Shown here one piece after another: positions 1 through 6,985 of a DNA stretch of 10,805 nucleotides (its first letter is position 1; every line of letters starts with the position of its first letter). The stretch covers positions 1-10,805 of the forward strand of contig CAYXVB010000121.1 in assembly GCA_964467785.1 (NCBI GenBank). The letters are read 5' to 3'. The DNA is from CAYXVB01 sp964467785. GTDB lineage: Bacteria > Bdellovibrionota > UBA1018. The position numbers were made by a program, and so were the translations under genes. Under the pieces are notes generated by a model. It worked only from the letters and a program-made list of their open reading frames with translations, searched no databases and had not been told where the DNA came from.

Positions 1-957
1 GTCCTCGATGCCCTCACTTACGCCGGCCACAAAGAAAACCTTCAGGGCCTTACCCACCCCGATCGCGTCGAGCTCGTCGTGGGCAACATCTGCGACGGCA
101 AGCTCGTGGCGGACCTGCTGGCGCGCCATCAGGTGACAAAGCTCGTCCACTTCGCGGCCGAAAGCCACGTGGACCGCTCCATCTCCGAACCGTCGGCCTT
201 CATCGAAACCAACGTGACCGGTACTTTCACCCTGCTCAACGCCGCACACGCGTACTACCAGGGCCTGAGCGAAGGCGCGAAAGCAAACTTCCGCTACGTG
301 CAGGTCTCGACCGACGAAGTCTACGGCGCCCTCGGCGACACGGGTAAGTTCAGCGAGACGACACCTTACGCGCCCAACTCGCCTTACTCGGCCTCCAAGG
401 CGGCGGGCGACATGCTCGCGCGGGCGTGGTTCCACACCTATCACCTTCCGACCGTCACCACGAACTGCTCCAACAACTACGGTCCCCGCCAGTTCCCGGA
501 AAAGCTCATCCCGCACATGATCCAGTGCGCGCTCAATGGCAAGCCGCTGCCGGTCTACGGCAACGGCGGTAATGTCCGCGACTGGATCCATGTCGAAGAC
601 CACTCCCGCGGCGTCGCCCTTGCGATGGAAAAGGGCCGAGTGGGTGAAACCTACTGCTTCGGCGGCAATGCCGAGCGCAACAACCTCGACGTCGTCCGAA
701 CGATCTGCAAGATCCTCGACGAGCTCGCCCCCCGCGCGGACGGCAAACCGCACGACTCCGGCATCAGCTTCGTCACCGACCGCAAGGGCCACGATTGGCG
801 TTACGCCATCGACGACACTAAGGCGCAAAAAGAACTCGGGTTCAAACGCGAATACAATTTCGAGTCCGGTCTTCGCGAAACCGTCCGTTGGTACCTGGAT
901 AACAAAACGTGGTCCCAGGCCGTACTCGCAAACGCAGCTAAAGGAGCCAAGAAATGA
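1..957 (+). CDS. rfbB: dTDP-glucose 4,6-dehydratase, 5'-truncated by window edge
   Basis: This enzyme converts dTDP-glucose to dTDP-4-keto-6-deoxyglucose, the second step of dTDP-L-rhamnose synthesis, in the cytoplasm. The reading frame is open from base 1 (VLDALTYAG, matching the region just after the first beta strands of the family), so the N-terminal NAD-binding glycine motif lies outside the window. A GTG at 79 is in frame, but it is internal and not the true start. Visible hallmarks are AAESHVDRSI, the catalytic STDEVYG, YSASK (Tyr codon 385-387, Lys codon 397-399), NNYGPRQFPEKLIP and the C-terminal GHDWRYAID. The 318 residues present compare with about 350-360 for the family, so about 30-35 are missing. 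The stop overlaps the rfbA start as ATGA. The close RffG paralogue of enterobacterial antigen synthesis has the same chemistry; the rfbA/D/C context supports the rhamnose role. Confidence 0.96.
   Translation, partial: VLDALTYAGHKENLQGLTHPDRVELVVGNICDGKLVADLLARHQVTKLVHFAAESHVDRSISEPSAFIETNVTGTFTLLNAAHAYYQGLSEGAKANFRYVQVSTDEVYGALGDTGKFSETTPYAPNSPYSASKAAGDMLARAWFHTYHLPTVTTNCSNNYGPRQFPEKLIPHMIQCALNGKPLPVYGNGGNVRDWIHVEDHSRGVALAMEKGRVGETYCFGGNAERNNLDVVRTICKILDELAPRADGKPHDSGISFVTDRKGHDWRYAIDDTKAQKELGFKREYNFESGLRETVRWYLDNKTWSQAVLANAAKGAKK
941..946 (+). promoter_or_regulatory. Shine-Dalgarno site of rfbA
   Basis: AAGGAG lies 7 bases upstream of the ATG at 954, inside the last codons of rfbB. It is the clearest ribosome-binding site in the window and fixes the rfbA start at the ATGA overlap. 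Confidence 0.75.
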
Positions 958-1844
958 AGGGCATCATCCTCGCCGGCGGAAGTGGCACACGGCTTTATCC
1001 CCTGACCCGTTGCATCTCCAAGCAGCTGCTCCCGGTCTATGACAAGCCGACCATTTATTACCCGCTTTCGACCCTGATGCTCGCGGGCATCCGCGACATC
1101 CTCATCATCAGCACCCCGCGCGATCTGCCGATGATCCGCGATCTGCTGGGTGACGGCTCGCAGATCGGTATCCGCCTCAGCTACAAGGAACAGGCCAAAC
1201 CCGAAGGCATCGCCCAGGCGTTCCTGATCGGCGCGGATTTCATCGGTAAGGATCCCGTATGCCTCATCCTTGGCGACAACATCTTCTACGGCAATGATCT
1301 GGTTAAAATGATCGAAGCGTCGAACTCGCTAAAAAAAGGCGCCGAAGTCTACGCCACCCAGGTCGCCGATCCCGAGCGCTACGGCGTCGTGGAATTTGAC
1401 TCCACCGGCAAAGCCATCAGCCTCGAAGAAAAACCCAAAGCGCCTAAATCCAATTGGGCCGTCACCGGCCTCTACTTTTACGACGGCAACGTCGTCGAGT
1501 ATGCGCGCGCCCTTAAGCCCTCCGCCCGCGGCGAGCTCGAGATCACCGACCTCAACAAAACCTACCTCGCTCGCGGCGAGCTTAGCGTCCGCAAGATGGG
1601 CCGCGGCATCGCCTGGCTCGACAGCGGCACCTATGACTCGCTCCTGACGGCCGGTCAGTTCGTGCAGACCCTCGAGCTGCGCCAGGGCCTCAAGGTGGCC
1701 TGCCTCGAAGAGATCGCCTACCTCAAGGGCTACATCGGCAAGGCAGAGATGCTCAAGCTCGCCGAAGTCTATTCCAAGAGCTCATACGGCGCTTACCTAC
1801 TCCGGGTCATGGCTGAAAATCCTCAACCGGGTTTGCTCGGATGA
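954..1844 (+). CDS. rfbA: Glucose-1-phosphate thymidylyltransferase
   Basis: This enzyme catalyses glucose-1-phosphate + dTTP to dTDP-glucose + PPi, the entry step of the dTDP-L-rhamnose pathway. Its 296 residues are full length for the RmlA family (about 290). The N-terminal nucleotide-binding signature GGSGTRLYPLT is at residues 8-18, followed by KQLLPVYDKPTIYYPLSTL. Also visible are LGDNIFYG (metal/phosphate region), YGVVEFD, SLEEKP, VTGLYFYD, GELEITDLN and the C-terminal WLDSGTYDSLL. Resemblance to the enterobacterial enzymes is high throughout. The start is fixed by the overlap with the rfbB stop and the AAGGAG upstream. The gene ends in an ATGA overlap with rfbD, which suggests translational coupling. 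RmlA enzymes are typically feedback-inhibited by dTDP-rhamnose; this is family knowledge and not visible here. Confidence 0.98.
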   Translation: MKGIILAGGSGTRLYPLTRCISKQLLPVYDKPTIYYPLSTLMLAGIRDILIISTPRDLPMIRDLLGDGSQIGIRLSYKEQAKPEGIAQAFLIGADFIGKDPVCLILGDNIFYGNDLVKMIEASNSLKKGAEVYATQVADPERYGVVEFDSTGKAISLEEKPKAPKSNWAVTGLYFYDGNVVEYARALKPSARGELEITDLNKTYLARGELSVRKMGRGIAWLDSGTYDSLLTAGQFVQTLELRQGLKVACLEEIAYLKGYIGKAEMLKLAEVYSKSSYGAYLLRVMAENPQPGLLG

Positions 1845-2767
1845 TCGCAGGTCCGGTGGTCGTCTTCGGCAGCCGTGGCCAGGTGGGCAGCGCGCTCGTC
1901 AAGCTGCTGAGCGCAGCCTCCAATTCGCCGGATGCCACGCCCGTGCTGGCCTATGATTCGTCAGCGGCCAACTTCCGTGACCCGGCAGCGGTTCGCGCGC
2001 TTCTCGAGCAATTGCCCCAGCGACCGGCGGCCGTAGTCAACTGCGCGGCCTACACGATGGTCGACCGGGCCGAGCAAGAAGAGGATCTCGCCCGCGCCAT
2101 CAACGCCGAAACACCTGCCGCGACCGCCCGCTACTGCGCGGCCCATGACATCCCGTTTGTTCATTTTTCGACGGATTACGTGTTCTCGGGCGATGGCGAG
2201 CAGCGCTGGGTGGAGTCCGATCCCGTCAATCCGCAGAACGCCTATGGCCGCACCAAGCTCGAAGGCGAGCGCAAAGTCGCCGAGGGCGGCGGACGCTGGA
2301 TCATCCTTCGCACCTCGTGGGTCTACGACGCCTGGGGCAAAAACTTTCTCCGCACCATGGTGCGGCTCGGACTGGAGCGCGATGAGCTCAAGGTCGTCTC
2401 CGACCAGCACGGCGCGCCGACCTACGCGCCCGCGCTCGCGCAGGCCGTGGTCGAGATTCTCAAGCGCTTTGGCCGATCCGAGCGACAAAATTTCCCGTCC
2501 GGGGTTTATCATCTTTGCAATGCAGGCGAGACCACCTGGCACGGCTTTGCCACCGCGATCCTCGAGGCAGCCCGCGCACGCAAGCTCCCCGTCCGCGCGA
2601 CAAGGATCACGCCGATCCCCACGGCGGAATACCCCACGCCAGCCCGACGGCCGCTCAACTCGCGGCTCGACTGCTCCAAGGCGGAGCGCGTGCTGGAAAT
2701 CCGTCTTCCCGATTGGCGCGAGAGTCTCGCCGACTGCATGAAACACGTGGAGAACCCGACTGTATGA
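1841..2767 (+). CDS. rfbD: dTDP-4-dehydrorhamnose reductase
   Basis: This is the last step of dTDP-L-rhamnose synthesis: NAD(P)H-dependent reduction of dTDP-4-dehydro-L-rhamnose. The 308-residue protein has the Rossmann motif GSRGQVG at 10-16, NCAAYTMVDRAE at 67-78 (family consensus close to NAAAxTxVDxAE), STDYVFSG at 110-117, and the catalytic Tyr-x-x-x-Lys as YGRTK at 135-139 (Thr111, Tyr135, Lys139). LRTSWVY, SDQHGAPTYA and the C-terminal RRPLNSRLD follow, all typical of RmlD. The length is normal for the family. The start is chosen at the ATGA overlap with rfbA; the ribosome-binding site there is weak, so it probably depends on coupling to rfbA translation. The stop overlaps the rfbC start in the same way. 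Confidence 0.96.
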   Translation: MIAGPVVVFGSRGQVGSALVKLLSAASNSPDATPVLAYDSSAANFRDPAAVRALLEQLPQRPAAVVNCAAYTMVDRAEQEEDLARAINAETPAATARYCAAHDIPFVHFSTDYVFSGDGEQRWVESDPVNPQNAYGRTKLEGERKVAEGGGRWIILRTSWVYDAWGKNFLRTMVRLGLERDELKVVSDQHGAPTYAPALAQAVVEILKRFGRSERQNFPSGVYHLCNAGETTWHGFATAILEAARARKLPVRATRITPIPTAEYPTPARRPLNSRLDCSKAERVLEIRLPDWRESLADCMKHVENPTV

Positions 2768-3327
2768 AATTCACCCCGCTCGAGCTTTCCGGACTCGTTC
2801 TGGTCGAACTCAAGGTCCATGGCGACGCGCGCGGTTTTTTCGTCGAGCGTTTCCGCGAGGACCGAATGGCCGAAGGCGGACTCCCGAGCCGCTTCGTCCA
2901 GGACAATCACTCGCGCTCGGCGCCGGGCGTCCTGCGCGGCCTGCATTACCAGTTCGACCCTCCGCAGGGAAAACTCGTGGGCGTCACCCGCGGCCGCATC
3001 TGGGACGTCGCGGTGGACATTCGTCCCGACTCGCCCACCTACGGCAGATCCGTAGGCGTCGAGCTCTCGGACATGAACGGACGCCTCCTCTGGGTTCCCG
3101 CCGGGTTCGCGCACGGATTTTGCGTTCTCGGAGATGAGCCGGCGGACGTGGCCTACAAAGTCACGGGCCTGTATAATCCCAAGACCGAGAACGGCCTCTC
3201 CTGGAACGACCCCGAGCTGGCCGTCCGCTGGCCGCTCGAAAACCCGACGGTTTCGGCACGTGACCAGGCGCAGCCGTCCTTTGCGGACTACAAGAGGAAC
3301 CCGATCCGATGGAGTCAACTCAGCTGA
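2764..3327 (+). CDS. rfbC: dTDP-4-dehydrorhamnose 3,5-epimerase
   Basis: This enzyme epimerises C3 and C5 of dTDP-4-keto-6-deoxyglucose to give dTDP-4-keto-L-rhamnose. It is a 187-residue cupin-fold protein of normal RmlC size. Visible motifs are RGFFVERF at 23-30, FVQDNHSRS at 44-52, GVLRGLHYQ with active-site His61, the Lys70 region (QGKLV), VAVDIRPDSPTYG at 82-94, LLWVPAGFAHGF at 108-119 and YKVTGLYNP with Tyr131 and Tyr137. The frame is open upstream to 2515, but that extension is inside rfbD in another frame and has no RmlC sequence. The ATG at 2764 gives the expected family N-terminus, overlaps the rfbD stop as ATGA and has GGAG at 2749-2752. The last 19 bases overlap the next gene. Confidence 0.97.
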   Translation: MKFTPLELSGLVLVELKVHGDARGFFVERFREDRMAEGGLPSRFVQDNHSRSAPGVLRGLHYQFDPPQGKLVGVTRGRIWDVAVDIRPDSPTYGRSVGVELSDMNGRLLWVPAGFAHGFCVLGDEPADVAYKVTGLYNPKTENGLSWNDPELAVRWPLENPTVSARDQAQPSFADYKRNPIRWSQLS

Positions 3328-4157
3328 AATCCCGTCCCGTCTTCGTCCTCTATGGCTCCTCCGGCCTGATCGGCTCGGAGCTGTCCCGGCAACTTGATTT
3401 TGCCGGGGCCCAGGTGATCCGTCCCTCGCGCCAAAATCCGCTCGAGGGCATCCCGCTGCAGGGTCCGGTCACCTTTGTCTTTGCCAACGGGATCACCGAT
3501 CCGCGCGTGCCTGAGCACGTGCTCCGCGAGGCAAATATCGAGTTCCCCCGTCGTATCATCGAGTGGACCGCCGCCAACCGCGAGGCCCGTTATGTCACGC
3601 TCGGCTCGATCATGGAGAACTTCGAGGATCTTTGCGACTCCAACCCTTACCTCCGCTCCAAGCGCGACCTCGGACGGATGATGCAGGAGCTGGGCGACGC
3701 TCGAGCCCTCCACGTGCGCTTGCACACCGTCTACGGGGGCACGCCCAAGGCCCACATGTTCCTGGGCCAGATCGTCGACGCCATCCGCGACAATCGCGAA
3801 TTTCGCATGTCCCACGGCCGGCAGCTCCGCGAGTTCCACCATGTCGAGGACGTGGCGCACGCCCTGATCACGATCCTCAACCACGCGCCGGGGAGCGAAG
3901 CGCTCGCCTCCAACATGATCACGTTGAGCTCGGGCCAGCCCGTGCGCCTGGGAGATCTCGCGCAAGCGGTGTTCAAAGCCCTCGATCGCGAGCACCTGCT
4001 CCAGGTCGGAGCGATCCAAGCCCCTTCCGCCGAGAACACCGAGCAGGTCTTTCCCCGCACGAGCAGCCCGCTGCTGCCCCGGGTGCGCGATTCGATCCAA
4101 GGAGTCACTCACTGGATCAAGGACTTGCTCGACAAGAGCGCTTCCATTGTTACCTAA
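3309..4157 (+). CDS. NAD(P)-dependent SDR-family sugar epimerase/dehydratase/reductase
   Basis: A 282-residue extended short-chain dehydrogenase/reductase whose substrate cannot be read from the sequence. The dinucleotide-binding motif GSSGLIG is at 16-22. TLGSI at 97-101 sits where the catalytic Ser/Thr strand of the family lies, and NPYLRSK at 112-118 supplies the Tyr114-x-x-x-Lys118 pair. RLHTVYGG at 137-144 matches the usual R-x-x-N-V-Y-G segment with His-Thr in place of the middle residues, and REFHHVEDVAHAL at 174-186 is the conserved C-terminal nucleotide-sugar region. The ATG at 3309 overlaps rfbC by 19 bases, with AAGAGG at 3292-3297. The context suggests it acts on a nucleotide sugar, possibly a dTDP-4-keto sugar diverted from the rhamnose pathway, or on a second activated sugar (inference). 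It is slightly shorter than the roughly 310-350 residues of classical epimerases. Confidence 0.85.
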   Translation: MESTQLKSRPVFVLYGSSGLIGSELSRQLDFAGAQVIRPSRQNPLEGIPLQGPVTFVFANGITDPRVPEHVLREANIEFPRRIIEWTAANREARYVTLGSIMENFEDLCDSNPYLRSKRDLGRMMQELGDARALHVRLHTVYGGTPKAHMFLGQIVDAIRDNREFRMSHGRQLREFHHVEDVAHALITILNHAPGSEALASNMITLSSGQPVRLGDLAQAVFKALDREHLLQVGAIQAPSAENTEQVFPRTSSPLLPRVRDSIQGVTHWIKDLLDKSASIVT

Positions 4158-4183
4158 GCTTGACGTACCCGTCGTTTGGTAAC
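4149..4183. repeat. Nested inverted repeat at the SDR gene / membrane protein junction
   Basis: GTTACC at 4149-4154 is matched by GGTAAC at 4178-4183. Inside, GACG at 4162-4165 is matched by CGTC at 4170-4173 around a 4-base loop. The outer arm includes the last sense codons and lies next to the TAA of the SDR gene; the other arm ends 4 bases before the ATG at 4188, where a ribosome-binding site would be expected. There is no T-run, so it does not look like an intrinsic terminator. It could modulate initiation of the next gene or be chance. Confidence 0.35.
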
Positions 4184-4187
4184 CGCC

Positions 4188-6380
4188 ATGAGCGCGCGCG
4201 CACGAAGCTACGCCCTGTTCCTCGCGGCCTTCGGGATACTCGCGATGCTCACGGGGTATCCGCTCCAAGGAGCCCGCCTCCTGCTCGGACTTCTCGTCCT
4301 GGCGTTTCATGGCGAGGCGATACTCGCCCTGGCGTCGCGCGAGAAAAGCGCCGCAAACGCGCAAGCGAATGAATCGGCTCTTTTTCGCCCATTTTTCTCG
4401 ATGGCGATCGGCCAGTGGTTCCTGCTCACTTTTTTCGCGGCCTGCTCGGCGTTCGCCCACTTCGTCGAACTCCCGCAGCTCACGCTCATTCCTTTTGTAC
4501 TTCTTCCGTTCGCGAGCGCTGTACTGATCGCGCGCGAGCGCTATCGCGCTGGGACCCACGAAATTCCATCGGCTCCCACGGCGGCTCCCTGGGCCAGGCG
4601 CGACACGTTTCTCAATTTAACGAGTATCACGCTCCTACTCTTTCCCATTTTTTACGTCGCCGGCGCCAAGTTCGGCCAATGGCAGCTGCCCTCGTCCGAT
4701 CCCGACATCCACGCCCTGCATGCACGGATCTCGGCTTTGGCGGGCGGTTTCTTCTTCGAGATCCCGCGCTCCGATGTCCCCGTCACCTATCCCCAGGGCT
4801 TTGCGCTGCTCAACGGCCTCTGGCTCAAGCTCACGGGGCTCAGCCCGCTGCACATCGTTGGCATCCAACCTTATCTCCAGTACGGCCTCGGGTTTGCGCT
4901 CCTCTGGGGAGCACTGGCTCCGCGCTTTGAAGGCAAGTCGCGTCGCCTTGCGGCGTTCACCCTCGTAGCGGTCCTGCTCTTGAATGTCATCGCCCATCCC
5001 GTGCTCCCCGCCGACCGAGCCCTGCTGGAGGGCACCTCGCGGCTCGCCCACTTCGGGCTGGTCTTGCAGACCCTGGCCCTTTTGGCCGATGGAGTCCGGC
5101 GTCGCCAAGGCATTGTTCTGGGCGCTGTGCTTGCCGCTCTTTGCTGCGCGTGGACCGTGTCATTCAATCCCGCGCATGTACCCGTGACCGGAATCCTGAT
5201 CCTCCTCGCGGGCGCGCCGCTTCTCTCTAACGGTCTTCGACAAAATCGCCGGCGGGCGCTGTTTGCGCTGGCCTGTGGCGCCGTCACGCTAGCTCTTGTG
5301 CAAGTAATGCATCTCTGGACCGATCCCTACCTTGCCGCAAAATTTCTCGGACGCGGCGAGCTCTACTTTCCAAACATGACCGCGCTTAATACCGGCGCAT
5401 CCAAGATGGAACCTGTCTTCCGTCTGCCCGACGCTGCCACGCTCAGGGACCATTTCTCCAAACTCCCCCAAGAGTTTGCGCTCCTCTGGAAGCGCACCAC
5501 TCCGGACCCAGGAGCGGAGCTGGGCTTTTTCCTCACGGTCGTGCTCTCCTTAGCACTGCTCGCCCGGAAGCGCTCCCGCCAAACGGCCCTGGAATCCGCG
5601 ATTCCGTTCGGCCTGGTCGCGGGTCTCTTCCTGCTCCCGTGGGCGCTCTCCGCCGTCACCCACTCTGCCTCGCCCGACGGGCAGCTTTTTGCCAAGTACA
5701 CGGAAGCCTATTCCCGCCAGTGGATCGTGCTGGTCGTCGGCATCTGGATGCTTTTGGTCTGGACCCAAGCATGGACACTGTCAAATGCCCGGCTCCGCCA
5801 CCCCCGCCGCGTAGGCATGGCGGTCCCCCTCGTGCTGCTCGCGCTTTACTTTCCTTTTCTGCGCGCTCATGCCCAGTGGATCGGCTCGCGGCTGCAGACC
5901 TCTTCGCTTTCTTATGTGAGCGCCAGTGATCTCCGCCTCATCGAATGGATCCGCAGCCGCCTCAAGCCCGAGGACCGCGTCCTACTCCTCGGCATGTATT
6001 GGGGACTATCCAAAGAACAGCAGGACACGCCCGAAGGCATGAAAAAAGAGAGCTGGATCTTTCCCATGGGCGTCGCGCGCGACCTCCCCATCCTGACCGA
6101 CCAGGCGACCGCCTTTTTCTACATGATCGATGGTCGTGACTACACCGCGTTCGCCTACCGTGATCATGTCTGGGGCGGGCTGGATCTCGACTGGGTGGAC
6201 CGCCACGGCTTGAAATGGATCCTCGGGATCAAGGCCTCCGCGCCTCACGACATAGGCGCGGGCTTTCGCCCCTGCATCCAGACCGAGCGCGCCGCGCTCT
6301 GGATCCGCTCCACGGACTGGAACACCTGGCGCTCGCGCTGCGAGGCCGGGCTCACTTCCGGTCCGACCGGATCGCCGTGA
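4188..6380 (+). CDS. Large polytopic membrane protein, GT-C glycosyltransferase-like
   Basis: A 730-residue membrane protein of no family I can name with certainty. Many hydrophobic helices are visible, roughly at 8-23, 30-50, 72-90, 98-115, 143-160, 230-243, 256-272, 287-301, 308-325, 330-346, 357-374, 447-460, 472-490, 511-530 and 543-560. A large extracytoplasmic-type domain follows (about 565-730). After the helix ending near 160 come SSDPDIHALHARI with Asp171-x-Asp173, then VTYPQGFALLNGLWLK. An acidic pair in the first long loop followed by Tyr-Pro-x-Gly resembles membrane GT-C glycosyltransferases that use lipid-linked sugar donors, which makes that the best guess. An in-frame TTG at 4176 would add four residues; the ATG at 4188 is preferred, although neither has a clear Shine-Dalgarno site. 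The 3' end overlaps the convergent methyltransferase gene by 29 bases. It may instead be a polymerase-like or structural membrane component. Confidence 0.85.
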   Translation: MSARARSYALFLAAFGILAMLTGYPLQGARLLLGLLVLAFHGEAILALASREKSAANAQANESALFRPFFSMAIGQWFLLTFFAACSAFAHFVELPQLTLIPFVLLPFASAVLIARERYRAGTHEIPSAPTAAPWARRDTFLNLTSITLLLFPIFYVAGAKFGQWQLPSSDPDIHALHARISALAGGFFFEIPRSDVPVTYPQGFALLNGLWLKLTGLSPLHIVGIQPYLQYGLGFALLWGALAPRFEGKSRRLAAFTLVAVLLLNVIAHPVLPADRALLEGTSRLAHFGLVLQTLALLADGVRRRQGIVLGAVLAALCCAWTVSFNPAHVPVTGILILLAGAPLLSNGLRQNRRRALFALACGAVTLALVQVMHLWTDPYLAAKFLGRGELYFPNMTALNTGASKMEPVFRLPDAATLRDHFSKLPQEFALLWKRTTPDPGAELGFFLTVVLSLALLARKRSRQTALESAIPFGLVAGLFLLPWALSAVTHSASPDGQLFAKYTEAYSRQWIVLVVGIWMLLVWTQAWTLSNARLRHPRRVGMAVPLVLLALYFPFLRAHAQWIGSRLQTSSLSYVSASDLRLIEWIRSRLKPEDRVLLLGMYWGLSKEQQDTPEGMKKESWIFPMGVARDLPILTDQATAFFYMIDGRDYTAFAYRDHVWGGLDLDWVDRHGLKWILGIKASAPHDIGAGFRPCIQTERAALWIRSTDWNTWRSRCEAGLTSGPTGSP

Positions 6381-6969
6381 CCACAAAATCATTGAAGGAA
6401 GCGGAGACTCCCCAGTTGCGCGGAAGCGGATAGGAGTCCTTGTCGGCAACCTTGAAGCCCGCGACCGCGGCGGCGCGCTCGAGCTTGGCAAAATCCATGA
6501 ATTCGACATGCGCCGGGTCTTTGAGGAACCCTTTTTCCTGCGGCGCGATCAGCACCAGCTTGCCGCCCGGACGAACCAGCGGCGCGTAGCGGATCAAGAG
6601 CTTCACGAAGTTGCCCCACCGCATGTGCTCGGCGAGCCTCACCGCAACGAGCGCATCAAAATGCCCTTCGACCGCGAGCCCGGACGTCGTCCAAAATTCA
6701 TCCGGCGTGTATATGGCCAGCCCCCCCTCCCGGGCGCGCGCCACGAGTTCGGGCGAGCTTTCGATTCCGACCCCCTCCTTCAACCCAAGAGCGCTGAGGT
6801 TGTCGCCCGAGCCCGAGCCCAGCTCCAGCACCCGGCCCTCGAGACCTAGGCCCTGAAGGTTCCACCGATGCAAAAGGCGCGAAAACGGATTTCTCGGCAA
6901 GCACTGGCGGTTCTCGGTGGGGGCCGGGGAGTGCGGATGTGAATGCGAGTGCGAATGGGAATGCGTCAT
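6352..6969 (-). CDS. Class I SAM-dependent methyltransferase with N-terminal His-Ser tract
   Basis: A 205-residue cytoplasmic methyltransferase, probably modifying a sugar or glycolipid given its neighbours (inference). SAM-binding motif I is VLELGSGSG at 47-55, with the acidic residue that usually binds the ribose hydroxyls at Glu70 (GVGIESS). FDALVAVRLAEHM at 104-116 corresponds to the motif IV region, and LVRPGGKLVLIAPQ at 131-144 is the typical post-motif strand-turn-strand. The start is the ATG at 6969: the frame is open further upstream, but that part lies within the neighbouring glycosyltransferase and does not look like protein. The first 14 residues alternate His with Ser/Pro (His3, 5, 7, 9, 11, 13). 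It is the last gene of the minus-strand operon, 16 bases after the glycosyltransferase stop. I see no clear Shine-Dalgarno site, so it may depend on upstream translation. Confidence 0.9.
   Translation of the reverse strand: MTHSHSHSHSHPHSPAPTENRQCLPRNPFSRLLHRWNLQGLGLEGRVLELGSGSGDNLSALGLKEGVGIESSPELVARAREGGLAIYTPDEFWTTSGLAVEGHFDALVAVRLAEHMRWGNFVKLLIRYAPLVRPGGKLVLIAPQEKGFLKDPAHVEFMDFAKLERAAAVAGFKVADKDSYPLPRNWGVSASFNDFVVTAIRSDRK
6357..6371. terminator. Perfect 15-base palindrome between convergent stop codons
   Basis: TCCGGTC-C-GACCGGA is a 7-base perfect inverted repeat around one base; as RNA it would form a 6-bp GC-rich stem with a CCG loop on either strand. It sits between the TGA codons of the two convergent genes (6352-6354 on minus, 6378-6380 on plus), inside both reading frames. 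No T-run follows on either side, so a classical intrinsic terminator is not shown. A bidirectional pause or RNA 3'-end stabiliser is possible. Confidence 0.4.
6928..6963 (-). repeat. Imperfect hexanucleotide repeat encoding a (His-Ser)n tract
   Basis: Six consecutive CAY-TCN (once CAY-CCG) units encode HSHSHSHSHPHS at the start of the methyltransferase. The His codons are CAT or CAC and the Ser codons TCC, TCG and TCA, so the units differ at synonymous positions. This argues against a very recent slippage expansion and for keeping the peptide. Confidence 0.85.
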
Positions 6970-6985
6970 AGAAAGAGTATCGTGA

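Noticed and set aside
2515..2763. An 83-residue N-terminal extension of rfbC
   Set aside because: The extension lies within rfbD in a different frame, has no RmlC-like sequence, and the ATG at 2764 gives the conserved family N-terminus and length.
2509..3318. A 269-codon minus-strand frame opposite rfbC
   Set aside because: It is fully antisense to rfbC and the end of rfbD, both with clear family motifs. Stop-poor antisense frames are expected at this GC content.
3315..4559. A 414-codon minus-strand open frame opposite the SDR gene and the start of the membrane protein
   Set aside because: It is antisense to two well-supported genes, has Arg/Glu-rich low-complexity composition typical of GC-rich shadow frames, and shows no recognisable domain.
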